Positions 7,632 to 16,658 of a DNA stretch of 64,000 nucleotides are shown piece after piece (within the stretch, counting starts at the first letter, position 1; the number at the start of each line of letters is the position of its first letter). This DNA is from Algoriphagus sp. (GTDB lineage Bacteria; Bacteroidota; Bacteroidia; Cytophagales; Cyclobacteriaceae): NCBI GenBank assembly GCA_029945945.1, contig JAQSDM010000013.1, positions 103,213-167,212 of the forward strand, written 5' to 3'. Position numbers and translations under genes: made by a program. Under the pieces are notes generated by a model. That model was not told the DNA's origin. It was given only the letters and a program-made list of their open reading frames with translations, and did not search any database.

Positions 7632-8396
7632 TTAATTTAGTGAATAGTTTCTAACCCAACTTTCAATAAGGTTTTTTGAAGAACAATTCTTAAGTATTGT
7701 ATTGAAATAACGTTTTTCAAGTGTTCTGTCCAAAAAAGATGTTTGATAACTATTTACATCTATTTCAAGTATCAATTTTTCTAATAATTGTTCAAAACTT
7801 GAAAACATATGAGGAAAATTTACCCCAATTTCTTTCAAGTGAACATCTCTATTATCTAAGTGGAATCCTTCATCCGGGAATTGAACATAAGAATATTTTG
7901 AAATTCCGTTTTGTTTCAGCTTAAATAATAAGATTGAATCATTACCACATTTTAAAATCGCTATTTCTTCCAGAAAATCATTCATTTTGATATCCTCGCA
8001 AAGTGACTCCATCAAAAAAAGAAGAAATGATTTCCATATTTTCTGAACTGGGCTTGCCGAATCAAGCTTTTCATTTGAAGTAAAATCAGGATAAATAATC
8101 CTCGTTTTAATTTTTGCTTCTTTGAAATGAACAGATAGTTCAAGCCAATTATCATCCGGAAAATTTAAATTGGGCCAATAACAAACCAAGGTTTTATTAT
8201 TAATTACCAACGCTTCAAATAACTCTCCATACACAATATTTGTCACGCATACATCCTCTTCAAAGCGTCTCCAATCTATCCTAGAAAACAATTCGGAAGG
8301 ATCCAGAAAATAAATATCCTTAGATTTAACCAGGAATTGAGTCCGGTTAATTTGAAATTGATCAACCAAAATAATTTCTCTTTGATGCTTTTTCAT
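7632..8396 (-). CDS. Orphan 254-residue protein, AT-rich gene
   Basis: I do not recognise this protein. It has no signal peptide and no membrane segment, and is rich in Leu, Ile, Phe, Asn and Lys, with visibly lower GC than neighbours. Its pattern of alternating hydrophobic residues (YFLDPSELFSRIDW, VCVTNIVYGELFEALVI, KTLVCYWPNLNFP) suggests a mixed alpha/beta cytoplasmic fold. Three Cys are scattered without a metal-binding spacing. It is separated from the HTH gene by 127 bp of AT-rich DNA. The base composition and absence of a family suggest an acquired gene. An ORF this long in AT-rich DNA, uninterrupted and with normal codons, is likely real. Confidence 0.65.
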   Translation of the reverse strand: MKKHQREIILVDQFQINRTQFLVKSKDIYFLDPSELFSRIDWRRFEEDVCVTNIVYGELFEALVINNKTLVCYWPNLNFPDDNWLELSVHFKEAKIKTRIIYPDFTSNEKLDSASPVQKIWKSFLLFLMESLCEDIKMNDFLEEIAILKCGNDSILLFKLKQNGISKYSYVQFPDEGFHLDNRDVHLKEIGVNFPHMFSSFEQLLEKLILEIDVNSYQTSFLDRTLEKRYFNTILKNCSSKNLIESWVRNYSLN

Positions 8397-8734
8397 TGTT
8401 TTATTCAGTTAGTCCTTAATACAATTTTTGCATATAACCAGTAACACTTTTAGCTTTCATGTTTAACGATCTTCGGAAGAATTTCAATCAAATTCCTTCG
8501 CTTAATCAACTATTTATCAACCTTTCTCCCTCAATTTTTGAATACTTAAAATTAGAGCTAATAAAAATTAATTAAAATTAATTGACACATATTGTCGTCA
8601 TAAAGTTTACCAGACTCAAAGCCCTCTTAGGATTAAAACTGGCTCTTCAATAAAAACTCAACGGCAAATCAGGAATTTTCCCTAATTTTGAGTCCCATAA
8701 GAACCCAACCAAAATCACGCCTGCCTCATTTCTT
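8397..8734. other. Intergenic region upstream of pyrG
   Basis: These 338 bp separate the divergent orphan gene and pyrG. They are AT-rich with no ORF. The only recognisable element is a -7-like box TAATTTTG at 8683-8690, 45 bp upstream of the pyrG ATG. No good TTTGG is found 19 bp before it. Nothing else is recognised. Confidence 0.5.
8683..8690 (+). promoter_or_regulatory. Probable -7 element of the pyrG promoter
   Basis: TAATTTTG matches the Bacteroidota TAnnTTTG consensus and lies 45 bp before the pyrG start. The -33 element is not convincing, so this is a partial match. Confidence 0.45.
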
Positions 8735-10354
8735 ATGGCCTCATCCACCAAGTACATCTTTATCACCGGAGGCGTTACCTCCTCTCTCGGAAAAGGCATC
8801 ATTGCTGCTTCATTAGGCAAACTGCTTCAGTCCAGAGGGATCACTGTAACCATCCAAAAATTTGATCCTTATCTGAATATCGATCCGGGAACTCTCAACC
8901 CATATGAGCACGGGGAGTGCTATGTGACTGACGACGGAGCCGAGACTGATCTGGATCTTGGCCATTACGAACGGTTTCTGAATGTGCCTACTTCGCAAAG
9001 CAACAACATCACTACCGGCAGGATTTACAACAACGTCATCACCAAGGAAAGAAAAGGAGAATTTCTAGGCAAAACAGTTCAGGTAATCCCTCACATCACC
9101 GACGAGATTAAATCCAATTTCTATAAACTGGGACAGGAAGGAAAGTATGATGTAATTATCACTGAAATTGGTGGTTGCGTCGGAGATATCGAATCACTCC
9201 CATTTATTGAAGCTGTGAGACAGGCTCGTTGGGATTTGGGTCCAAGTAATTTTTTGTCAATTCACCTGACGCTGATTCCTTATTTGAAGGCTGCAAAAGA
9301 ACTCAAGACAAAGCCAACCCAACATTCTGTAAAGCAATTATTGGAAGCTGGTATTCAGCCTGACATTCTTGTATGCCGCACAGAGTATCATCTTCCTGCT
9401 GAAGTGAAAAAGAAACTTGCTCTATTCTGCAACGTGCAAATCAATAATGTGATTGAGGCTATGGACGCTGATTCAATTTATGATGTGCCCCTTTTGATGA
9501 AAAAGGAAAAGCTGGACGAGCGGGTGATGACCAAATTGAAGCTGACCTCGAAAATCCCTCTTGATCTTGAGAGCTGGAAAGATTTCCTAGGAAAGCTAAA
9601 AAACCCAACTCAGGACGTCACCATCGGTCTAATAGGCAAATATGTATCGCTCCCGGATTCTTACAAATCCATCATCGAATCATTTACCCATGCAGGAGCA
9701 TCAATCGAGTGCCAGGTTAATCTTAAGCTTATTTCTTCCGAGGAAATAAATTCTGATAATTTCCAGGCAAAACTTGAAGAACTGGATGGAATTCTTGTTG
9801 CTCCGGGATTTGGAGAGCGAGGATTTGAGGGGAAAATCGAAACTGTCCGATATGCACGAGAAAACAAGGTTCCCTTCTTTGGGATCTGCTTGGGAATGCA
9901 GGTGGCCGTGATCGAATTTGCAAGAAATGTGCTGGGAATCGAGGATGCCAATAGCACCGAAATGGATCCGATGACAACCAATCCGGTCATCGCCCTGATG
10001 GAAGAGCAAAAGAAAGTTGACCAAATGGGCGGAACTATGCGACTTGGTTCGTATGCTTGCGACCTCAAAAAATCAAGTAAAGCTTTTGCTGCTTATGGAA
10101 AGCAAAAAATCCAGGAAAGACATCGTCACCGATATGAATTCAACAACGACTATCTAGAGCAAATAGAAAGTAAAGGAATGATCGCAACCGGCAAAAATCC
10201 AGAAACCGGACTTGTGGAAATCATGGAAATCAAAAACCATCCTTGGTTTGTGGGAGTTCAGTTTCACCCTGAGTACAAAAGTACCGTTTTAAATCCTCAA
10301 CCGCTTTTTGTGAATTTCATTCAGGCGGCAATTGATAATAAAAAAATAAAATAA
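8735..10354 (+). CDS. pyrG: CTP synthase
   Basis: A 539-residue enzyme that converts UTP to CTP using ATP and glutamine. The N-terminal synthetase domain (about 1-265) starts [17 protein letters not shown] and contains [16 protein letters not shown]. The C-terminal class I glutamine amidotransferase domain (about 295-535) carries the nucleophile Cys385 in FGICLGMQ and the His/Glu of [10 protein letters not shown]. The length is normal for the family and no key residue is missing. It is followed 45 bp later by yidC on the same strand, with a small hairpin between. This is a core gene with no unusual features. Confidence 0.98.
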   Translation: MASSTKYIFITGGVTSSLGKGIIAASLGKLLQSRGITVTIQKFDPYLNIDPGTLNPYEHGECYVTDDGAETDLDLGHYERFLNVPTSQSNNITTGRIYNNVITKERKGEFLGKTVQVIPHITDEIKSNFYKLGQEGKYDVIITEIGGCVGDIESLPFIEAVRQARWDLGPSNFLSIHLTLIPYLKAAKELKTKPTQHSVKQLLEAGIQPDILVCRTEYHLPAEVKKKLALFCNVQINNVIEAMDADSIYDVPLLMKKEKLDERVMTKLKLTSKIPLDLESWKDFLGKLKNPTQDVTIGLIGKYVSLPDSYKSIIESFTHAGASIECQVNLKLISSEEINSDNFQAKLEELDGILVAPGFGERGFEGKIETVRYARENKVPFFGICLGMQVAVIEFARNVLGIEDANSTEMDPMTTNPVIALMEEQKKVDQMGGTMRLGSYACDLKKSSKAFAAYGKQKIQERHRHRYEFNNDYLEQIESKGMIATGKNPETGLVEIMEIKNHPWFVGVQFHPEYKSTVLNPQPLFVNFIQAAIDNKKIK

Positions 10355-10366
10355 GCACTCATTTAT

Positions 10367-10388
10367 CGGAAGCTCGCTTCCGGTTTTA
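10367..10388 (+). terminator. Hairpin between pyrG and yidC, possible partial terminator
   Basis: CGGAAG / CTTCCG closes a CTCG tetraloop and is followed by GTTTT. The T-run is short, so some read-through into yidC is expected. It could tune the pyrG:yidC ratio. Confidence 0.5.
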
Positions 10389-10399
10389 AGATTTAATTT

Positions 10400-12202
10400 A
10401 TGGACAAAAATCAAGCAACGGGTTTGATTCTTTTCGCAGCAGTAATCCTGGTTTACTCAATCTTTTTTGCGAGTAGCCCTGAAATCCCTGAAGTCGAAAC
10501 TAACCCAGTTGCCCAAACTGAAACAGTTCAGGAAGCTCAACCTTCTCCGAACCAACAGGTTTTAGCAGGCAACGATAGTACCCTGGATGCAAGCCGAATT
10601 GAAAAATTCGGAGTGTTGGCAAACCTCACCCAAGGAAGTGAAGAAGAAATCATGTTGGAAAATGACCTGATTCAGGTTAAAATCTCAACAAAAGGAGCTC
10701 AAATCAAACAAGTTATTTTAAAAGAATACAAGAGCTGGACGATGGAGCCTTTGATTCTTTTCGATGAAGAGACTTCAAAAATGGCGTTCTCTCTGGAAAG
10801 TCAAAAAGGCAATTTGAACCTGGAAGACCTTTATTTTCAATCTGAAATTTCAAATTCTGAAAATGACGAAGGCGTCAAAACCCAAACCCTGACCCTTAAA
10901 GCCGGAACTGAAAGCGGCCAATTGATCCAAACTTTTTCGCTTGCAGACGGCAGTTATGTTGTAGCCAAATCGTTCGAAGTGGATCGTTATGCTGGTTTTT
11001 TCACAGGAAATTCCCTTCAGATGACTTGGGAAGATCAGATAAAAGCTCAGGAAAAAGACCTTGCTGAATCTAGAAGAAAAACAGAAGTTAACTATTATCT
11101 GAGCTCAGAATCCTATGAGCACTTAGGAGTTGGCGACGATGCCGAGCAGGAGATTGTTGAAGAACCCGTGAAATGGGTGGCTTTCAGTCAGCGATTTTTC
11201 ACAGCAGGTATAATAGCAGACAGTGTCTTCCAAAATGTAAATCTTTCACAGAGCACTCCAACTGACAGCTTGATTGTTCGAAGTATGGCTACTTCTTTGA
11301 GCATTCCTATGGAAAATGGGGCTGCCTCGATGAGTTTTTACTTCGGTCCTGACAAGTACAAAACCCTCAAGACCATCACAGAAGGTTTTGAGAACAACGT
11401 AGACATGGGTTATTTCTTTGTCTCTTGGGTAAATAAATACATCATTGTCAATCTCTTTGCACTTCTGGAAGATTACTTCACCAACTACGGAGTAATTATA
11501 ATCCTGATTGTTCTACTCATCAAAATGGTTCTTTTCCCGCTGACTTATAAGTCTTACATGGGTATGGCCAAAATGAGAGTAATTAAGCCGGAAATCGATG
11601 AGTTGAAAGAAAAGTACGGAGATGATGCTACCAAAATGCAGCAAGAGCAGATGAAGCTTTTCTCTCAGCTTGGAGTAAGTCCTATTTCAGGATGTCTTCC
11701 TCTTCTGCTTCAGATGCCTTTCCTTTTTGCGATGTTCTTCTTTTTCCCCAATGCTATCGAACTACGTCAGGAATCTTTCTGGTGGGCAGATGACCTTTCT
11801 ACATATGACACCTTCATCAGCCTTCCATTTACGATTCCTTTCTATGGAGCACACGTAAGTTTGTTCACGCTTTTGATGACAGTTTCGCAGATTGTTTATA
11901 CCCACTTTAACAATCAATTGACCACCGCAACTGGTCCGATGAAGAACCTTGGCTACATCATGCCGGTCATGTTCATGTTTGTCTTGAACTCTTACCCTGC
12001 AGGTCTTAGCTTCTATTATTTTGTCTCCAACATGGTGACTTTTGCTCAGCAGGCTTTGATCAAGCTTTTCGTAGATGATAAAAAAATTCGAGAAAAAGTT
12101 GAAGAAAACAAGGTTAAGAATGTGAATAAAAAGAAATCGAAATTCCAACAGCGATTGGAAGATGCGATGAGATCCGCAGACACCGCTAAGAAAAAACAAT
12201 GA
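10400..12202 (+). CDS. yidC: Membrane protein insertase YidC
   Basis: A 600-residue inner-membrane insertase that places proteins into the bilayer, alone or with SecYEG. There is an N-terminal signal-anchor (residues 6-24) followed by an acidic linker. A large periplasmic beta domain covers about 75-340 (ENDLIQVKISTKGAQIKQV). The conserved 60KD_IMP core runs from about 360 to 575, with VLFPLTYKSYMGMAKM and PISGCLPLLLQMPFLFAMF. The C-terminal tail is very basic (KNVNKKKSKFQQR), typical of ribosome-contacting YidC proteins. In many Bacteroidota yidC follows pyrG, as here. A terminator lies directly after the stop. Confidence 0.97.
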   Translation: MDKNQATGLILFAAVILVYSIFFASSPEIPEVETNPVAQTETVQEAQPSPNQQVLAGNDSTLDASRIEKFGVLANLTQGSEEEIMLENDLIQVKISTKGAQIKQVILKEYKSWTMEPLILFDEETSKMAFSLESQKGNLNLEDLYFQSEISNSENDEGVKTQTLTLKAGTESGQLIQTFSLADGSYVVAKSFEVDRYAGFFTGNSLQMTWEDQIKAQEKDLAESRRKTEVNYYLSSESYEHLGVGDDAEQEIVEEPVKWVAFSQRFFTAGIIADSVFQNVNLSQSTPTDSLIVRSMATSLSIPMENGAASMSFYFGPDKYKTLKTITEGFENNVDMGYFFVSWVNKYIIVNLFALLEDYFTNYGVIIILIVLLIKMVLFPLTYKSYMGMAKMRVIKPEIDELKEKYGDDATKMQQEQMKLFSQLGVSPISGCLPLLLQMPFLFAMFFFFPNAIELRQESFWWADDLSTYDTFISLPFTIPFYGAHVSLFTLLMTVSQIVYTHFNNQLTTATGPMKNLGYIMPVMFMFVLNSYPAGLSFYYFVSNMVTFAQQALIKLFVDDKKIREKVEENKVKNVNKKKSKFQQRLEDAMRSADTAKKKQ

Positions 12203-12205
12203 TTG

Positions 12206-12233
12206 AAAGAGCCTTTTTTAGGCTCTTTTTTTT
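12206..12233 (+). terminator. Terminator of the pyrG-yidC unit
   Basis: The stem AAAGAGCC / GGCTCTTT is followed by a run of T, directly after the yidC stop. Confidence 0.85.
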
Positions 12234-12522
12234 AGGCTTCTTAGTCAAACCGAGTACAATGAAGCAGGGATTTCAGCGTTAAAGGTTCCAGATTTATTTT
12301 GCCTCATTTCTTCCAAAAAGAAAATCATCTCTAAGAATTAATCGAGCTAAATGAACGAAAAAAGCTTGATTTAAATGGTTTTTCAAAGAAAAATCCGACC
12401 AAACTCAACTTTAAGCTGAATGAATACTAAGATAGTGCAGAGGCAAAAAATCCCTTGGATTCGACCGGAAAAGAGTTGATTTTGCTTAATATTGGAAGTT
12501 CAAATACCCACTAAAAAACACC
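12234..12522. other. Intergenic region before parA
   Basis: These 289 bp contain no ORF. The only element recognised is the probable parA promoter at 12454-12484. No parS-like palindrome (TGTTTCACGTGAAACA type) is seen here. Confidence 0.5.
12454..12484 (+). promoter_or_regulatory. Probable promoter of the parA operon
   Basis: CTTGG at 12454-12458 and TGATTTTG at 12477-12484 are separated by 18 bp. This approximates the TTTGG / 19 bp / TAnnTTTG layout, with one mismatch in each box. The inferred transcript start is about 30 bp before the parA ATG. Confidence 0.5.
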
Positions 12523-13305
12523 ATGGGAAAAATTATTGCCATTGCCAATCAAAAAGGCGGAGTAGGCAAAACAACTACAGCAATGAACCTGGCCGCCAGC
12601 CTTGCTGTGCTGGAATTTAAGACCTTGGTGATCGACGCAGATCCTCAGGCAAATACAACTTCCGGACTTGGTCACGACCCAAAGTCTATAAATACCAGTA
12701 TTTATGAGTGCATGGTAGATGGCATAGAAGTAAAAGATATTATTCTTTCCACCACACTTGAGCATCTTGATCTTGTACCTTCCCATATCGACCTGGTGGG
12801 TGCAGAAGTGGAGATGATCAATATGGATAATCGGGAGGAAAAAATGAAAGCAGTCATTTCCGAGCTTAAAGAAATGTATGATTTCATCATCATCGACTGC
12901 TCACCTTCCCTCGGATTAATTACAATCAATGCTTTGACTGCTGCTAATTCAGTAATCATTCCGGTGCAATGCGAATATTTTGCCCTCGAAGGCCTTGGCA
13001 AGCTTCTTAATACAATCAAAATTATTCAGACTCGATTAAATCCTGAACTGGAGATCGAAGGAATTCTACTTACGATGTACGATATGAGGCTCAGGCTTTC
13101 CAATCAGGTCGTGGAAGAAGTTCGCGTCCATTTCAAAAACATGGTTTTTGATACCATAATTCCTCGTAATGTACGCTTGAGCGAAGCTCCTAGCTTTGGT
13201 CTGCCTGCTATCGCGTTCGATGCAGATGGCAAAGGAGCCTTAGCATATCTCAATTTGGCTGGCGAAATCGCAAAGAAAAACGGCCTGCACAAAGTGACCA
13301 CATAA
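12523..13305 (+). CDS. parA: Chromosome-partitioning ATPase ParA (Soj)
   Basis: A 260-residue P-loop ATPase that works with ParB to segregate the chromosome origin. The deviant Walker A motif [10 protein letters not shown] lies at residues 11-20. Walker A' and B motifs follow in [11 protein letters not shown] (about 38-48) and [10 protein letters not shown] (about 122-131). The short N-terminus without an HTH marks it as a chromosomal (type Ib-like) ParA. It is 2 bp upstream of parB and heads a tight operon parA-parB-DUF5683-dapB-lepB, an arrangement common in Bacteroidota. The identity is secure; the origin itself is not in the window. Confidence 0.96.
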   Translation: MGKIIAIANQKGGVGKTTTAMNLAASLAVLEFKTLVIDADPQANTTSGLGHDPKSINTSIYECMVDGIEVKDIILSTTLEHLDLVPSHIDLVGAEVEMINMDNREEKMKAVISELKEMYDFIIIDCSPSLGLITINALTAANSVIIPVQCEYFALEGLGKLLNTIKIIQTRLNPELEIEGILLTMYDMRLRLSNQVVEEVRVHFKNMVFDTIIPRNVRLSEAPSFGLPAIAFDADGKGALAYLNLAGEIAKKNGLHKVTT

Positions 13306-13307
13306 TC

Positions 13308-14219
13308 ATGTCCGATCAGAAACCGAATCATAAAAAAAGTGCGTTAGGGAGAGGTCTTGGAGCTCTGCTTGAAGACAGTCCTGCCAAGCATCGATCTGGT
13401 GATATACTTCCGGAAGTAGTGAGAACCGGAATTTTTGAAATTTCATTAGAGGAAATACAGGTTAATCCCTTTCAGCCAAGGGTTCATTTTGACAAAAATG
13501 CACTTCAGGAACTGGCAGAGTCCATCAGGGTCCAAGGCATCATACAGCCAATCACTGTCAGAAAGCTCGCTCCCAACGAATACCAGCTTATTTCTGGTGA
13601 ACGCCGTTTTCAGGCTTCCAAGATTGCCGGATTGACCCAAATTCCTGCTTACGTTCGTACTGCCAATGACCAACAAATGCTGGAAATGGCCTTAATCGAA
13701 AACATTCAGCGTGAAAATCTGAATGCATTGGAAATTGCTCATTCCTATCAGCGCTTATTGGCTGAGTGTAATTTGAAGCAAGAGGAACTCGGAGATCGAG
13801 TCGGAAAAAACAGAACAACTGTCAATAACTATTTGCGATTATTGAAGCTCCCTCCTACTATTCAGGCTGCGATCAGAGATCAGCAAATCTCCATGGGACA
13901 TGCAAGAGCTTTGATCAATGTCGAAAGTGTTGATAAGCAACTAGCCATCTTCAAAAAAGCAGTTGATGAAGAATTGAGTGTTAGGCAAGTGGAAGCACTT
14001 GTGAAAGCCCTTAGCGAAGTAAAAGCTGAGAATAAAGCTAACTCTGAACTCGACCCTGTCAAGAAATACGAAATAAACAAAATCCAACAGCGTCTTGCAT
14101 CACACTTTGGTACCAAAGTCTCTTTAAAATCTGACCCCAAAAATAAAGGCGAAATTAAAATCCCTTTCAACTCGGCTACAGATCTCAACCGAATTCTCGA
14201 AATCCTCGAACTCATCTGA
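13308..14219 (+). CDS. parB: Chromosome-partitioning CTPase/DNA-binding protein ParB
   Basis: A 303-residue ParB that loads at parS sites and slides on DNA under CTP control. A basic N-terminus (KKSALGRGLGALLEDS) matches the ParA-stimulating box. The ParB/Srx nuclease-like domain shows NPFQPR (54-59) and GERRFQA (97-103), which form the CTP-binding surface, and ENIQRENLN at about 131. The helix-turn-helix (about 150-190, DRVGKNRTTVNNYLRLL) reads parS. The C-terminal dimer domain is at about 250-303. The next gene begins 3 bp after the stop, so expression is coupled to envelope and lysine genes. No parS was found nearby by eye. Confidence 0.96.
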   Translation: MSDQKPNHKKSALGRGLGALLEDSPAKHRSGDILPEVVRTGIFEISLEEIQVNPFQPRVHFDKNALQELAESIRVQGIIQPITVRKLAPNEYQLISGERRFQASKIAGLTQIPAYVRTANDQQMLEMALIENIQRENLNALEIAHSYQRLLAECNLKQEELGDRVGKNRTTVNNYLRLLKLPPTIQAAIRDQQISMGHARALINVESVDKQLAIFKKAVDEELSVRQVEALVKALSEVKAENKANSELDPVKKYEINKIQQRLASHFGTKVSLKSDPKNKGEIKIPFNSATDLNRILEILELI

Positions 14220-14222
14220 TCC

Positions 14223-14816
14223 TTGCACTTTCTTCTTTCCCATAGAATATCAAAAACTAAAGCCCCATGGATCGCCTTGGGACTTTTGCTTTTTTGGTTC
14301 GGATTGACTGGAGAATTGGTAGCTCAGGAAGTAGAACCAATAAAACCTAAAAAGGAAAAGCCAGACTATTCTTCTCTTCCAAAAAACCCAAGAAAGGCAG
14401 CTATCCTATCGGCAATTTTGCCCGGTGCTGGTCAAGTGTACAATAACAAAGCTTGGAAAGTCCCTCTCATTTATAGCGGATTGGCCATTGACATCTATTT
14501 CATCGGATACAATAACCGCAGGTATAACGTCTTCAATGATGCATTGGAAGCTTTTGACAACGGTGACGCCTCCCAATTTCCAAGTCTAAACCGAGAAGCA
14601 TTGGTCAGAAATATTGATTATTGGAGAAGAAACCGAGATCTTACCATCCTTCTTCTGGGAGTAATTTATGCGCTGAATATCGTCGATGCTAATGTAGATG
14701 CCCATCTTTCGGGCTTTGAGATTACTGATGATTTGGCATTGGATATCAGGCCTCACTTCGAAAGTTTCTCAGTAAAAAATAATTCGCTAGGCGTTTCATT
14801 CAAACTAAAATTCTAA
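14223..14816 (+). CDS. DUF5683 secreted/membrane protein
   Basis: A 197-residue protein of the Bacteroidota DUF5683 family. The start is a TTG at 14223, immediately after the in-frame ParB stop; no other Met occurs until well inside the domain. The N-terminus has a signal-like hydrophobic stretch (about 15-33, WIALGLLLFWFGLTGELVA). The hallmark is the block AAILSAILPGAGQVYNNKAW (about 59-78), a glycine-rich membrane hairpin, and a further hydrophobic stretch at about 141-155 (LTILLLGVIYALNIV). Function is unknown. The operon position between ParB and DapB is conserved, suggesting an envelope role. The start-codon choice is the least certain part. Confidence 0.8.
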   Translation: MHFLLSHRISKTKAPWIALGLLLFWFGLTGELVAQEVEPIKPKKEKPDYSSLPKNPRKAAILSAILPGAGQVYNNKAWKVPLIYSGLAIDIYFIGYNNRRYNVFNDALEAFDNGDASQFPSLNREALVRNIDYWRRNRDLTILLLGVIYALNIVDANVDAHLSGFEITDDLALDIRPHFESFSVKNNSLGVSFKLKF

Positions 14817-14818
14817 CA

Positions 14819-15541
14819 ATGAATATTCTTTTACTCGGTTATGGTAAAATGGGGCAACTCATTGGCCAGATTGCCGAATCCCGAGGGCACCATATTATTG
14901 GAAAAATAAATATCGATAATCGATCAGATCTGGATTCATTAAATCCTGAACTCATTGATGTTGCGATCGAGTTTAGCCAGCCTGAGGCTGCGGTTGAAAA
15001 TATCAAGTGGGCCTTGGAGAGAAATATCCCAATACTTTCTGGTACTACTGGCTGGCTGGCTGGCAAACCCGAAATTGAAAAACTTACTCTGGAATTGGAT
15101 GGGACATTTTTTTACGCATCCAACTACAGTATCGGTGTAAATATTTTCTTCAAAATCAATGAATTTCTGGCCAAACTAATCAATGAGTCAGGTGGATACA
15201 AAGCATCCGTAGAAGAGATCCATCACACAGCTAAACTAGATGCACCGTCAGGTACAGCAATTACTTTGGCAGAGGGAATTGTCCGCTCGATTAGTTCTTT
15301 AAAAAGCTGGCACCTGTCCGAACATGCGACCGTTAACGAACAGTCACTACCGATCACTTCCAAGCGAATCGACCCGGCACCAGGCACCCATATAATACGC
15401 TATGAGTCTGAAATAGACACCATTGAAATCAGACATACCGCACACAGCAGACAAGGTTTTGTCCTTGGTGCGATTTTGGTGGCTGAGTGGATTCAGGGAA
15501 AGAAAGGCGTACTTTCCATGGACGATTTCCTATCTTTCTGA
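14819..15541 (+). CDS. dapB: 4-hydroxy-tetrahydrodipicolinate reductase
   Basis: A 240-residue NAD(P)H-dependent enzyme of lysine and diaminopimelate synthesis, reducing hydroxy-tetrahydrodipicolinate. The Rossmann start is MNILLLGYGKMGQLIG. The catalytic signature EEIHHTAKLDAPSGTA holds the His135/His136 pair and Lys139. Length is at the short end, as is usual for Bacteroidota versions (E. coli has about 270). It starts 2 bp after the DUF5683 stop and is followed 14 bp later by lepB. Supplying meso-diaminopimelate for peptidoglycan ties it to the envelope theme of the operon. Confidence 0.95.
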   Translation: MNILLLGYGKMGQLIGQIAESRGHHIIGKINIDNRSDLDSLNPELIDVAIEFSQPEAAVENIKWALERNIPILSGTTGWLAGKPEIEKLTLELDGTFFYASNYSIGVNIFFKINEFLAKLINESGGYKASVEEIHHTAKLDAPSGTAITLAEGIVRSISSLKSWHLSEHATVNEQSLPITSKRIDPAPGTHIIRYESEIDTIEIRHTAHSRQGFVLGAILVAEWIQGKKGVLSMDDFLSF

Positions 15542-15555
15542 AATATTTACCTAAG

Positions 15556-16629
15556 ATGAGCCACCCAAAAAAGAAAAAATCTGCAGCCCGTGAATGGGTA
15601 GATGCATTGGTATTTGCAGTAGTCGCTGCCAGCTTGATCCGCTGGCTTTTTCTTGAGCCTTTTACTATTCCGACTGCTTCCATGGAAAAGTCCCTGCTCG
15701 TTGGAGATTTCCTATTTGTAAGCAAGATGCACTACGGAACCAGAATTCCTAAAACTCCCCTTCAGGTCCCCTTAACCCATCAAAAGATCTGGGGCACAGA
15801 AATTCCGTCCTATTCCGATGCTATTCAATTACCTTATATGAGGCTTCCTGGCTTCAGTGATGTTGAAAGAAATGACGTTGTTGTTTTCAATTACCCAGTT
15901 GAATTCCAATACCCTGCCGACCTTAAAACAAATTACATCAAGCGTGCAGTAGGAATTGCCGGTGACATTGTGGAAGTCAAAAATGGCGACCTTTATGTTA
16001 ACGGAGAGGCTTCTCCAAAGCCTGAACAAATGCAATATTCTTACGATTTGATGACAAATCGACCTCTTAACGCAGAGTTCTTTTCTGATTACGGAGTAAA
16101 TGAAGAAAGCTTCCTGAAATTTACTGACAATTCAGGCTATTTGGTTTTTGCAAGCGATGAAGTAATCAATCAATTGAAATCATCACCCGTTGTAACATCC
16201 ATAACCAAAAGGATTCAAACCATAGGCGGAGAATCGGGAATTTTTCCTGACGGCATGATGATGGGATGGAACAGAGATACGTATGGACCTCTTCAAATTC
16301 CGGCAGAAGGATGGACAATTCCTTTGACTACAGAAAATGTGATCAAATATGGTTTTACAATTGAAAAGTACGAGGGACTTGATCAAGTAGAACTTAAGGA
16401 AGGTCAACTTTTCATTGATGGTCAAAAGGCTGAAAACTATACCTTCAAACAGAATTATTACTTCATGATGGGAGATAACCGACATGATTCACTTGATTCA
16501 CGCTATTGGGGTTTCGTGCCAGAAGATCACATCGTTGGCAAAGCCTGGTTCCTGTGGCTGTCATTGGACAAATATGAATCCATGTTCAACAAAATACGCT
16601 GGAGCAGAATCTTCAAAGGAATAGAATAA
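15556..16629 (+). CDS. lepB: Signal peptidase I
   Basis: A 357-residue membrane-bound signal peptidase that removes Sec and Tat leader peptides. I chose the ATG at 15556 (MSHPKKKKSAAREWVDAL), because the longer frame from 15487 runs through the dapB 3' end. One N-terminal membrane anchor covers about residues 16-33. The catalytic Ser42 is in PTASMEKSLLVGD and the general-base Lys129 in NYIKRAVGIAGD. Box E is GDNRHDSLDSRYWGFV near the C-terminus. A long insertion (about 150-280) between boxes D and E is typical of Bacteroidota. It ends the par operon at a terminator. Confidence 0.95.
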   Translation: MSHPKKKKSAAREWVDALVFAVVAASLIRWLFLEPFTIPTASMEKSLLVGDFLFVSKMHYGTRIPKTPLQVPLTHQKIWGTEIPSYSDAIQLPYMRLPGFSDVERNDVVVFNYPVEFQYPADLKTNYIKRAVGIAGDIVEVKNGDLYVNGEASPKPEQMQYSYDLMTNRPLNAEFFSDYGVNEESFLKFTDNSGYLVFASDEVINQLKSSPVVTSITKRIQTIGGESGIFPDGMMMGWNRDTYGPLQIPAEGWTIPLTTENVIKYGFTIEKYEGLDQVELKEGQLFIDGQKAENYTFKQNYYFMMGDNRHDSLDSRYWGFVPEDHIVGKAWFLWLSLDKYESMFNKIRWSRIFKGIE

Positions 16630-16630
16630 A

Positions 16631-16656
16631 GAAAGCCGGGATATCCCGGCTTTCTT
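16631..16656. terminator. Bidirectional terminator between lepB and ung
   Basis: GAAAGCCGGGATATCCCGGCTTTC is a perfect 12 bp inverted repeat with no spacer bases, so the hairpin loop forms from the central ATAT. It has T-rich flanks and lies between convergent genes. Confidence 0.75.
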
Positions 16657-16658
16657 CT

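Noticed and set aside
9661..10068. 135-residue minus-strand ORF inside pyrG
   Set aside because: It is antisense to the glutaminase domain of CTP synthase, which is certain.
12234..12522. parS site near parAB
   Set aside because: No TGTTTCACGTGAAACA-like palindrome was seen here; the CGTTCC-N3-GGAACG palindromes at 62.5 kb have a different core and belong to the REP array.
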